Assembly (NCBI GenBank): GCA_946482625.1 | Contig: CAMLSH010000119.1 | Span: 1 to 9,102, forward strand | Origin: an uncultured Opitutaceae bacterium | Lineage (GTDB): Bacteria > Verrucomicrobiota > Verrucomicrobiae > Opitutales > Opitutaceae | Direction: 5' to 3' | DNA: 9,102 nt | Part shown: piece by piece, positions 1-6,122 of the stretch | Layout of the letters: each line of letters starts with the position of its first letter | Position numbering within the stretch: position 1 is the stretch's first letter | Made by a program: the position numbers and the translations under genes | The notes under the pieces: model-generated | What the model saw: the letters and a program-made list of their open reading frames with translations, nothing else | Databases searched by the model: none | Told to the model about the DNA's origin: nothing

Positions 1-2
1 CT

Positions 3-71
3 CCGCCCAACCGCGCAGGCGATCAGCCGGAGCCGCACTCCAAGATTTCGCCCATTGGCGAAATCCATTAG
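3..71 (+). CDS. Possible C-terminal tail of an unidentified upstream gene (partial)
   Basis: The third + frame is open from the window edge to a TAG at 69-71. It would encode a 22-residue tail ending in ISPIGEIH. Its codons mostly end in G or C, as in the clear genes of this window, and it stops 42 bp before the convergent carbonic anhydrase-like gene, which is sensible gene spacing. The other two + frames stay open but run into that gene antisense, so they are poor candidates. I do not recognise the sequence, and 22 residues are too few to name a family. It may be chance. The 44-65 hairpin falls inside this tail. Confidence 0.3.
   Translation, partial: PPNRAGDQPEPHSKISPIGEIH
44..65. repeat. 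Perfect 9-bp hairpin near the 3' end of the carbonic anhydrase-like gene
   Basis: GATTTCGCC (44-52) and GGCGAAATC (57-65) are exact inverted repeats around a 4-base loop. The hairpin lies 48 bp past the stop of the - strand carbonic anhydrase-like gene and inside the possible + strand gene tail. Neither side has a T-run, so it is not a classical intrinsic terminator. It could still protect the 3' end of a transcript or assist termination between convergent genes. Confidence 0.45.
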
Positions 72-113
72 CGGTTACCCTCCGACTCCGACTGCCTTCG
101 CTCGCGGCCTCGC

Positions 114-659
114 CTACCCACCCGCGCCAGCCGCCTTCTCCCGCGCCGCATGCGCCGCGGAAACCGCCAGGTATTTCGTCGCCCACCCTTTGAGGGCGCT
201 CTGCTGCTCCGCATTGAGTGTCCGCGCCACTTTGGCCGGCGAACCGAGCACCACCGAACCCGGCGGAATCACCGTGCGCGGCGTCACCACGGCACCCGCG
301 CCGACAATGCAATGGTCGCCGATCACCGCGCCATCCAGCACCGTCGCGCCCATGCCGATCAGGCACTCATTGCCGATCTTGCATGCGTGAATAATCGCGC
401 CGTGCCCGATGGTGCACCAGTCGCCGATGATCGCATCCGCGTCGTCAGCGAGATGGACGATGCAGTTGTCCTGAATATTCGAGCCTTCGCCCACCACGAT
501 GCGCGCGATGTCTCCGCGCAGCACCGCGCCATAAAACACACTCGAGCGCGGCCCGAGCGTCACATCGCCCACCACGGTGGCGTTGGCGGCGACCCAGTTG
601 GCCTGGGCCGTGTCCGGCGTTTTCGAGAGATGCCGTGCGAGTCGTTCTTCGACAGTCAT
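114..659 (-). CDS. Gamma-carbonic anhydrase-like hexapeptide-repeat protein (YrdA/PaaY type)
   Basis: This 181-residue protein is a left-handed beta-helix of the gamma-carbonic anhydrase family, whose members form trimers with a metal at each subunit interface. Hexapeptide repeats run from about residue 24 to 140. Family signatures visible are RGD (48-50), NIQD (61-64), GHGAIIH (85-91), IGMGA (101-105) and the closing GSPAK (139-143). His69, His86 and His91 match the three metal ligands. A C-terminal helix follows, and the length is normal. Family members include true carbonic anhydrases and proteins with no shown activity, so the reaction here is unproven. I chose the ATG at 657-659 because the family begins near MTVEERL; an in-frame ATG at 720-722 would add 21 atypical residues and leave only 11 bp to the divergent transporter. 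The Shine-Dalgarno signal is weak. No neighbour suggests a pathway. Confidence 0.92.
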   Translation of the reverse strand: MTVEERLARHLSKTPDTAQANWVAANATVVGDVTLGPRSSVFYGAVLRGDIARIVVGEGSNIQDNCIVHLADDADAIIGDWCTIGHGAIIHACKIGNECLIGMGATVLDGAVIGDHCIVGAGAVVTPRTVIPPGSVVLGSPAKVARTLNAEQQSALKGWATKYLAVSAAHAAREKAAGAGG

Positions 660-733
660 GCCTTGGTTCTCGCCGCCCACCCGCAGCCTCGCAAGCCTCC
701 CGGCACACATCCCGCTTTCCAATCTCCACGCTT
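660..733. promoter_or_regulatory. Divergent intergenic region between carbonic anhydrase-like and CNT genes
   Basis: These 74 bp separate two start codons that point away from each other, so promoters for both genes should lie here or inside the neighbouring coding starts. I see no convincing -35/-10 pair and no inverted repeat. Neither start has a clear purine-rich ribosome site: before the transporter ATG the sequence is pyrimidine-rich. The call rests on gene orientation only. Confidence 0.35.
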
Positions 734-2059
734 ATGGAACAGCTCACACAAATTTCTCGTGGCCTCCTCGGCCTCACCGCGTTCCTCGCCATCGCCGCGC
801 TCTTCAGCACCAACCGCCGCAAAATCGACTGGAAACTCGTCGGCGTCGGCATGTCGCTTCAGCTCATCTTCGGCCTGCTCGTCCTGCACGTCGCGCCGGT
901 AAGAAAACTCTTCGAAGCCGTCGGCTGGGGTTTTAACCAGATCATCGGCTTCACCAACGAGGGCACGCGCCTCCTCTTCGGTTGGTTCAACGGCATCGCC
1001 GGCGGCAACATTCCCGAACTTCCCTTCACCGCCGGCGGCCCGGTCTTCGTCGTGAGCGTCCTGCCCACCATCATCTTTTTCGCCGCCCTCACTTCCCTGC
1101 TCTACCGCCTCGGCATCCTCCAACTCGTCGTCATGGGCTTCGCCTGGATCATGTCGCGCACCATGAAACTCTCCGGCGCCGAAACGCTGAATGCCTCGGG
1201 CAACATCTTCGTCGGCCAGACCGAGGCGCCGCTCCTCATCAAACCGTATTTGAAAACCATGACACGGTCCGAGCTCCTCGCCGTCATGGTCGGAGGTATG
1301 GCCACCATCGCCGGCGGAGTCATGGCAGTCTACATCACGCTCCTCGGCGGCAACGATCCCGTCGAACGCGTCCGCTGGGCCACGCACCTGCTCACCGCCT
1401 CCGTCCTCTCCGCCCCCGCCGCGCTCGTTGTCGCCAAAATCCTGATGCCGCAGGAAGAAGAGGTTGACCGCGAACTCCGCATGAGCGCCGAGCGCCCGGG
1501 CGAAAACATCCTCGACGCGATCTGCCTCGGAACGACTGACGGCCTCAAACTCGCCGTCAACGTCGGCGGCATGCTCATCGTTTTCACCGCCCTCGTCGCG
1601 ATGGTGAACTGGCTCCTCGGCGGACTCCTCGGCGAGTGGACCGGCCTCAACGCCTACATCGCCAGCGCCTCCGGCGGCCGCTACGACAGCCTCTCGCTCC
1701 AGCTCCTCTTCGGCCTGCTCGGCGCCCCGCTCGCATGGCTCATGGGCATCGATTCCGGCAACCTCATGACCGCTGGACAACTCCTCGGCGAAAAAACCGT
1801 GCTCAACGAATTCATCGCCTACTTCTCGATGAACAAACTTCAGGCGTCCGGCGCGCTGACCGACGAGCGCACCCGCATCATCCTCACGTATGCGCTTTGT
1901 GGATTCTCCAACATCGTTTCGATCGGCATCCAGATTGGCGGCATCGGCGCGATCGCCCCGGAAAAACGCCCCGAACTCGCCCGCCTCGGCTGGCGCGCGC
2001 TCCTCGGCGGCTCCCTCGCCTGCTTCCTGACCGCCTGCGTCGCCGGCATGCTGACCTGA
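734..2059 (+). CDS. Concentrative nucleoside transporter, CNT/NupC family
   Basis: This 441-residue inner-membrane protein should import nucleosides with a cation (H+ or Na+). Domain order matches the CNT family: N-terminal membrane helices (residues 1-100), a gate region (about 105-205) and the C-terminal transport domain (about 230-440). Key motifs are GQTEAP (161-166), the MVGGMATIAGGVMA helix (185-198), NEF with Glu359 (358-360) and CGFSNIVSIG (389-398), with Asn393 and Ser396. These correspond to the nucleoside-binding residues of the Vibrio cholerae CNT structure. Length is typical. The ATG at 734 is preferred because MEQLTQISRGLLGL begins like family members; starts further upstream add a basic, non-membrane stretch that overlaps the divergent gene. 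No Shine-Dalgarno sequence is seen. Purine versus pyrimidine preference and the coupling ion cannot be read safely. No nucleoside-catabolism gene is adjacent. Confidence 0.95.
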   Translation: MEQLTQISRGLLGLTAFLAIAALFSTNRRKIDWKLVGVGMSLQLIFGLLVLHVAPVRKLFEAVGWGFNQIIGFTNEGTRLLFGWFNGIAGGNIPELPFTAGGPVFVVSVLPTIIFFAALTSLLYRLGILQLVVMGFAWIMSRTMKLSGAETLNASGNIFVGQTEAPLLIKPYLKTMTRSELLAVMVGGMATIAGGVMAVYITLLGGNDPVERVRWATHLLTASVLSAPAALVVAKILMPQEEEVDRELRMSAERPGENILDAICLGTTDGLKLAVNVGGMLIVFTALVAMVNWLLGGLLGEWTGLNAYIASASGGRYDSLSLQLLFGLLGAPLAWLMGIDSGNLMTAGQLLGEKTVLNEFIAYFSMNKLQASGALTDERTRIILTYALCGFSNIVSIGIQIGGIGAIAPEKRPELARLGWRALLGGSLACFLTACVAGMLT

Positions 2060-2100
2060 CCGAGGGACCCGCGATCCAGCCCGTCGCGCATCCTCACCCG

Positions 2101-2158
2101 TAGCCGCGCCACTTCGGGCGCGGTCGACTAAGAATCCGCGTCTTAAATGACGCGGCTA
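2101..2158. repeat. Compact double-hairpin palindromic element between convergent genes
   Basis: The element has three nested parts. Outer arms TAGCCGCG (2101-2108) and CGCGGCTA (2151-2158) are perfect inverted repeats. Inside are two hairpins of identical design: CCGCGCC/GGCGCGG around ACTTCG (2104-2123) and CCGCGTC/GACGCGG around TTAAAT (2136-2155), each with a 7-bp stem and a 6-base loop, joined by 12 bases. It lies in the 110-bp gap between the ends of the CNT and M16 genes. It resembles REP/BIME-like or small palindromic interspersed repeats found between genes. It could act as a transcript end or stability element, but there is no T-run. Only one copy is present here, so its repetitive nature is inferred. 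Confidence 0.65.
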
Positions 2159-2169
2159 TCAGCAGGCCC

Positions 2170-4734
2170 TCACGCCTTCACCACGAGCTGCGTCCTCAGC
2201 TCCTTCTTAAAATACGTCCGCGCAAAATCCCGGAGTTTCTCGATCGTCACCGCGTCGATGTAGCCGTCGTAATTTTTCCAGTCGTTCACCGGCTGGCCGT
2301 AGAGCGCATTGAGCCCCGCCTGCATCGCACGCGACGCATTCGTCTGCAGCCCCATGCGACGCGCCGCCTTCAAGCGCGTCTGACAACGCCGCACTTCCTC
2401 CGGCGTCAGATCGCCCGCCTTCACGCGCGCGATCTCCGCATCGATCTCCGTGAGCACTTCCTCATAACGCTGTGGACTCGTCCCGGCAAAAAAGGTAAAC
2501 ATCCCGGCGTCCAGACCGACGACCCGCGTCGACCGAACAAAATACGCCAGCCCCTTCTCCTCGCGCACGCGCTCGAACAATCGCGACGACATGCCGCTGA
2601 AAAGTTCATCGGCCACTTCGCTCACGTAATAATCCGCCGCTTTTACGCCCGGCCCCGGGAAGGCTTGAAACACCACCGCCTGCTCGCGCGGCTGCTTCTC
2701 GATAAAATCGCCGACCTCCGCCGGCCGCTCGAAACGCGCCGTCGGGGCCGCCAGTTTCCCCTTCGGTACTTTCGTCAAAAACGCCCTCAACTTCGGCAGC
2801 AGTTTCTTGCGGTCAAAGTCACCCGCCACCGCCAGCACCACGTTGCCGGCGACGAAACATTTTTTCCAAAGCGCCTCCAGATCGCCCGGCGTCATCGCCC
2901 GCAACCCCGCCTCTTCGCCGCTCGCGTCGATGGATAACGGATACGCGCCGAAAAATTTCCTTCGTAGTAGCTTCCGCCCAAACGTCACCACGTCGTCCGC
3001 GTCCTGCATCAACTCCGCCAGCTGCGCGTCGCGCTCCGTCTCGAAAGCCGCCTTCTTAAACGCCGGCGTAAAACTCGCCTCCGCCAGCAGCGTCAGCGCG
3101 CGATCCACATCGGTCGGCAAAACCTCAGCGGCGAGACCGAAACTGTTGTTGCCCGAGAACGGATGGAACGCGCCGCCGACCTCCTCAATAAATTGCGCCA
3201 CGTCCTCCGCGCTCCGCTTACGCGTGTCCTTCGTAAGCATCGTCGCGAGCAACGCCGTGGCGCCGCGTTTCGCCGCATCCTCCTGCAACGGTCCGCCGAG
3301 GCAAAGCAGCCGCAGGTGCAGATTCGGCAAATGCGCATCGTGCTGAAGCACCAGCCGCGCGCCATTCGGCAGCGCGACCTCTTCAAACTCCACATCGCCG
3401 CCGACCGTAAATTTTGAGACGTCCGCCTTCTCCGCCGCAGCCGCCGGATTCAACGAAACACTCGTGAGCCGCGCCGGCACGAGATACGTTTTAAGCACGC
3501 GTTTGAGTTCGCCCGCCGTCACGAGGCGAAGCCGCTCGAAATACGTTTTCGCGTGGTCGAGGTCGCCCACGACGACCTCCGCGGCGCCGATTCGAGCCGC
3601 CTGACCGCTCATGGTTTTGCGCGAGTTGATCTCGCCGACCACCGTCTGCCGCTGCGCCTTCTTGATCTGCGCCGCGGTGAATCCACGGGCTACACAACGC
3701 GCCAGCGCCCGTTGGATCGCGTTCGTCGCCGCGACGCGCTTATCCGCATCGCACGTGAATGAAACGTAGAACAAGCCGACGCTCCCCGGCGTCCAGCTGT
3801 GCGCATCGATCGTGTGAACCAGCCGCGCATTCTCGCGAACTTCCTGCCAGAGTACCGAGCTGTCGCCTTCGCCGAGAATCGTCGAAAGCAGATCGAGCAG
3901 TGGCGCATCCGGATGCGTGATACCGGGAATCTGCCAGGCGAGCCCGGCCCGCGTCAGCTCGACGTCTTCAAATTTATGCAGTGCCCGCGGTGCGAGCTGC
4001 GTCGGTTCGTCAGGAATCACCACCGGTGCGAGCCGCTGACGCGGAGCGCCGCCAAAATGCTTCTCCACCTCAGCCAGCACCGCCTTCGGCTCAACCGCAC
4101 CCGCGATCACGACGACCAAGTTGTTCGGCACGTAGCGCGCCCGATAGTAAGCCACCAGATCTTCATGCGTCACCCCTGCGAAGACCTCACGGTGCCCGAT
4201 GATCGGATACTTGAACGGATGCTGACGGAACGCTGTGTCGAACAGCGATTCGCCCAACCGCTGATCGGGATCGTCGCGGCCCATGTCGATCTCGCGCAAG
4301 ATCACGTCCTTTTCCTTGGCGACTTCATCCGCCGGCAGCGTCGAGTGCAACACCGCGTCGGCAAGGATATCGATGGCCACGCCGACATGCTCCGACGGCA
4401 GATCGATGTAATACACCGTGCGGTCAAAGGTCGTGTACGCGTTGATGTACCCGCCGTGCGCTTGGACGGTCATCGAAATTTCCCGTCCCGCGCGACGCTC
4501 CGTGCCCTTGAAGAGCATGTGCTCGAGATAGTGCGAAAGCCCCGCGCCGAGCAGCGCGTTCTCGTGAATGCTCCCGGTTTTCACCCAAACCTGGACCGAT
4601 GCGACCGGCGCGGACAGGTCGGGCTTGATGAGTACCGTCAGGCCATTGGCGAGGACCGTGCGGTCAACGCGCTCCTTCCAAAAAGGATCCAGCAGGCTGA
4701 AGTTGGCGGAGACGGCGGCGGTTTTGGCAGACAT
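2170..4734 (-). CDS. Two-domain M16 family zinc metallopeptidase (insulinase/pitrilysin type)
   Basis: This 854-residue protein carries two tandem M16 units. The N-terminal unit (about 25-430) has the inverted zinc motif HxxEH: His68, Glu71 (catalytic base) and His72, with Glu148 exactly 76 residues after His72 as third ligand in VILREID. The second unit (about 445-854) has no HxxEH; the matching helix reads GATALLATML. It keeps the family pattern SSRLFERVREEKGLAYFVRS (716-735), which includes the region that in active members supplies substrate-binding Arg/Tyr residues. This active-plus-inactive layout is normal for fused M16 proteases, which form a clamshell and degrade peptides. There is no signal peptide or membrane segment at the N-terminus, so it is probably cytoplasmic, although many bacterial relatives are exported. 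The ATG at 4734 lacks a Shine-Dalgarno sequence. It lies 107 bp downstream of the Minf_1886-like gene on the same strand, so cotranscription is possible. The substrate is unknown. Confidence 0.95.
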   Translation of the reverse strand: MSAKTAAVSANFSLLDPFWKERVDRTVLANGLTVLIKPDLSAPVASVQVWVKTGSIHENALLGAGLSHYLEHMLFKGTERRAGREISMTVQAHGGYINAYTTFDRTVYYIDLPSEHVGVAIDILADAVLHSTLPADEVAKEKDVILREIDMGRDDPDQRLGESLFDTAFRQHPFKYPIIGHREVFAGVTHEDLVAYYRARYVPNNLVVVIAGAVEPKAVLAEVEKHFGGAPRQRLAPVVIPDEPTQLAPRALHKFEDVELTRAGLAWQIPGITHPDAPLLDLLSTILGEGDSSVLWQEVRENARLVHTIDAHSWTPGSVGLFYVSFTCDADKRVAATNAIQRALARCVARGFTAAQIKKAQRQTVVGEINSRKTMSGQAARIGAAEVVVGDLDHAKTYFERLRLVTAGELKRVLKTYLVPARLTSVSLNPAAAAEKADVSKFTVGGDVEFEEVALPNGARLVLQHDAHLPNLHLRLLCLGGPLQEDAAKRGATALLATMLTKDTRKRSAEDVAQFIEEVGGAFHPFSGNNSFGLAAEVLPTDVDRALTLLAEASFTPAFKKAAFETERDAQLAELMQDADDVVTFGRKLLRRKFFGAYPLSIDASGEEAGLRAMTPGDLEALWKKCFVAGNVVLAVAGDFDRKKLLPKLRAFLTKVPKGKLAAPTARFERPAEVGDFIEKQPREQAVVFQAFPGPGVKAADYYVSEVADELFSGMSSRLFERVREEKGLAYFVRSTRVVGLDAGMFTFFAGTSPQRYEEVLTEIDAEIARVKAGDLTPEEVRRCQTRLKAARRMGLQTNASRAMQAGLNALYGQPVNDWKNYDGYIDAVTIEKLRDFARTYFKKELRTQLVVKA

Positions 4735-4841
4735 GAAAGATGGGAAGGTGGCAGACAGTCCTTGGCGCGCAACCCGCGGCGTATCCGCCGAATCACTGCC
4801 CGCGCATCAGCGCAGCCAGCCGGAACGCGTCGTCACTCAGC
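4735..4841. other. Intergenic spacer between Minf_1886-like and M16 genes
   Basis: This 107-bp gap separates two - strand genes. The only structure I see is a short inverted repeat, CGGCG/CGCCG with a 4-base loop, at about 4777-4790; its stem is too short and it has no T-run, so I do not call it a terminator. No convincing promoter or Shine-Dalgarno sequence is visible ahead of the M16 start, so whether the two genes share a transcript cannot be decided here. Confidence 0.4.
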
Positions 4842-5282
4842 TCAGGCGGAACCAATCGCCTCGGCCGCGGAACCCGGAAGCCGGGGCTTTTTCCGAGGCA
4901 AAAACGGTTTCACGAACGCGTCCTCGAACGTGTAGATGTCCGCGAAGTCCTCGCGCTTATCGCTCTCGGTTTTGCTGAACACGTTATACTCGATCAGATT
5001 GAACACGAGATCGCCAAAATCCTGGCACCGCTTGATTCCCCAAGAGTTCAGCACCGTCTTGGTCAGTGGGCCGTATTGTTCGAGCGCGTAAGCGCGCAGG
5101 CCTTCCAACAACTCTGGTCCGGTGACGTGCCGGGAACGCTGCGCCTTCTCGGCATCCTTCTTGCGAATCTCTTTCACCGTGTGGTCGAGTCCTTGGCGGA
5201 TAAAGGTATACGCTTTGCGATCATAGCGACCGTCCTCTTTGCATATCAGCTCGATCACTTCGTTAAATTCCACGTCCTGCAT
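4842..5282 (-). CDS. Minf_1886-type conserved hypothetical protein of the PVC group
   Basis: This small 146-residue soluble protein has no signal peptide or membrane helix. Its N-terminus (MQDVEFNEVIELI), the basic stretch HTVKEIRKKD (49-58), RHVTGPELLEGLRAYALEQYGP (about 66-87) and the core CQDFGDLVFNLIE with KTESDKREDF match what I recall of the Minf_1886 family. That family is conserved in Verrucomicrobia and Planctomycetes and has no established function. The charged tail from about residue 125 (PRKKPRLPGS) is probably flexible. The start fits the family start; upstream sequence is non-coding in character and no Shine-Dalgarno sequence is seen. The gene is divergent from the Fur-like gene across 184 bp and lies upstream of the M16 gene on the same strand. 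Identification is by recall of conserved motifs; I make no functional claim. Confidence 0.85.
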   Translation of the reverse strand: MQDVEFNEVIELICKEDGRYDRKAYTFIRQGLDHTVKEIRKKDAEKAQRSRHVTGPELLEGLRAYALEQYGPLTKTVLNSWGIKRCQDFGDLVFNLIEYNVFSKTESDKREDFADIYTFEDAFVKPFLPRKKPRLPGSAAEAIGSA

Positions 5283-5403
5283 GTTTCGTGAGAGTTAACT
5301 GAGCCGTCACAATGCCATGTGGCAACTGCTCTTCTGCAAGCTCCGCTACTTTGGTTCTGCTGACCGGTGAATTTCTCCTCTAAAATTGAGTAAATATCCA
5401 TTT

Positions 5404-5431
5404 TGCAATTCATCTAATTTACGGAATTGCA
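5404..5431. promoter_or_regulatory. Candidate operator: perfect 8-bp inverted repeat upstream of the Fur-like gene
   Basis: TGCAATTC (5404-5411) and GAATTGCA (5424-5431) are exact inverted repeats with 12 bases between them. Arm centres are 20 bp apart, about two helical turns, which suits a dimeric regulator contacting one DNA face. The site lies 35 bp before the Fur-like ATG in the AT-rich tract. It does not match the classical Fur box or PerR box, consistent with an atypical regulator. Self-regulation is the simplest guess. Confidence 0.5.
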
Positions 5432-5452
5432 TTCGTCAGGCGTTAGCTTAGC

Positions 5453-5459
5453 AAAGGGG
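5453..5459 (+). promoter_or_regulatory. Ribosome binding site of the Fur-like gene
   Basis: AAAGGGG lies 7 bases before the ATG at 5467. It is one of only two clear Shine-Dalgarno sequences in the window and fixes the start of the Fur-like gene. Confidence 0.7.
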
Positions 5460-5466
5460 CACTCTC

Positions 5467-6042
5467 ATGATCGCTTCAACCCAGACCAACCACCCTTTGG
5501 CGTCCGTATCAGCCGCCAAATCGCCAGCGTCTATCGACGTGGCCTGCGCCCGGCTCAAGTCCGCCGGTCTGCGAATCACCCAACCGCGAGTAGCGATTCT
5601 CGAAGCACTTCTGAAACGCACCGCGCCCGCCAGCATCGAACAACTCCATAACGACCTCGCCAACTCCGCCTGCGATCTCGTCACCGTTTACCGCTGTCTC
5701 GCTGCTTTTCAGGAAGTGGGCCTCGTCCGCCTCTGTTATTTCCACAACGGCACCAGTCTCTATCAGATCGCCCTTGATGGTGATTCCGCCCCCTATCACA
5801 TCGTCTCCAAGGACACCGATGAGGTCAGCGAACTTGATCCCGAGAGCAGCGCCGAATTGCGCGCCGTCGTGAAGCGGATCGAAGAAACCCTCAAATCCCG
5901 CGGATATACCGACGTCTCTCACCTCGTGGAGTTCTTCGCCCAAAAGCCCAAGAACACCGCCCGCGACTCCGGCAACATCGCCGCCAGCGCCCTCCCGGCC
6001 GCGGTCCAGCAACGCAGTCAGGCTCCGGTCGTGAAGAGCTGA
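5467..6042 (+). CDS. Fur-family transcriptional regulator with degenerate metal sites
   Basis: This 191-residue protein has the Fur fold: a winged-helix DNA-binding domain (about 24-90) with RITQPRVAILEAL (36-48) and recognition-helix region DLVTVYRCLAAF (70-81), then a dimerisation domain (about 92-160). Canonical Fur proteins have an HHH..CxxCG stretch after the hinge. Here the aligned stretch is APYHIVSKDTDEV (108-120): the two cysteines are Ser114 and Thr117, and of the histidines only His111 remains. His152 (DVSHL) matches a second ligand, but the equivalents of E. coli Fur His33, His87, His88, Asp89, Cys93 and Cys96 are missing, and there is no C-terminal cysteine pair. Cysteines remain at 27, 69, 77 and 90. 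A 20-residue N-terminal extension and an Ala/Ser/Gln-rich tail after 160 look disordered. It may sense something other than iron, or bind DNA without metal. It converges with the superoxide dismutase gene. Confidence 0.88.
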   Translation: MIASTQTNHPLASVSAAKSPASIDVACARLKSAGLRITQPRVAILEALLKRTAPASIEQLHNDLANSACDLVTVYRCLAAFQEVGLVRLCYFHNGTSLYQIALDGDSAPYHIVSKDTDEVSELDPESSAELRAVVKRIEETLKSRGYTDVSHLVEFFAQKPKNTARDSGNIAASALPAAVQQRSQAPVVKS

Positions 6043-6071
6043 GCACTTGGACGAAATTCTTTTTCCGATAC

Positions 6072-6102
6072 AAAAACGCCGAGTTCACCTCGGCGTTTTT
6101 TT
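6072..6102. terminator. Bidirectional intrinsic terminator between Fur-like and SOD genes
   Basis: AAAAACGCCGAG (6072-6083) pairs with CTCGGCGTTTTT (6089-6100) around a 5-base loop, with the T-run extending to 6102. The GC core is 7-8 bp, flanked by an A-tract on one side and a T-tract on the other, so it works on both strands. It lies 29 bp after the Fur-like stop and 20 bp beyond the end of the convergent dismutase gene, and so ends both transcripts. Confidence 0.92.
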
Positions 6103-6122
6103 GTGCCCGGTCACGGCGCGTC

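Larger units (their letters stand above)
5283..5466. promoter_or_regulatory. Divergent promoter region of the Minf_1886-like and Fur-like genes
   Basis: This 184-bp gap lies between two divergent starts and must serve both. From about 5370 to 5434 it is clearly AT-rich against a GC-rich background, as expected for a promoter. TTGAGT at 5386-5391 could be a -35 hexamer for the + gene, but no good -10 sits at the standard distance, so I do not call exact promoter boxes. An inverted repeat (5404-5431) and a Shine-Dalgarno sequence (5453-5459) lie on the Fur-like side. Confidence 0.6.

Noticed and set aside
150..902. 250-residue + strand open frame over the carbonic anhydrase-like gene and the transporter start
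   Set aside because: It overlaps two real genes and has a His/Arg-rich shadow composition with no family resemblance.
656..1780. 374-residue open frame antisense to the CNT transporter
   Set aside because: Its very acidic, low-complexity translation is what the reverse of GC-rich membrane-protein codons gives. The + strand frame has unmistakable CNT motifs throughout.
4777..4790. CGGCG/CGCCG inverted repeat as terminator between the Minf_1886-like and M16 genes
   Set aside because: A 5-bp stem without a T-run is common by chance in GC-rich DNA.
3799..4935. 378-residue + strand open frame antisense to the M16 protease
   Set aside because: It is Arg/His-rich with no recognisable domain and crosses the M16 active-site coding region. 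It is a shadow of high GC third positions.
4740..5291. 183-residue + strand open frame opposite the Minf_1886-like gene
   Set aside because: The - strand frame has conserved family motifs; the + frame has none and would run across the M16 upstream spacer.
5386..5420. Exact -35/-10 promoter boxes for the Fur-like gene
   Set aside because: TTGAGT is a plausible -35, but hexamers at 16-18 bp spacing are poor -10 matches, and promoter consensus in this phylum is uncertain.
5509..6012. 167-residue - strand open frame opposite the Fur-like gene
   Set aside because: Gly/Glu-rich shadow without a ribosome site or motif; the + strand has the Fur fold, a good Shine-Dalgarno sequence and a terminator.
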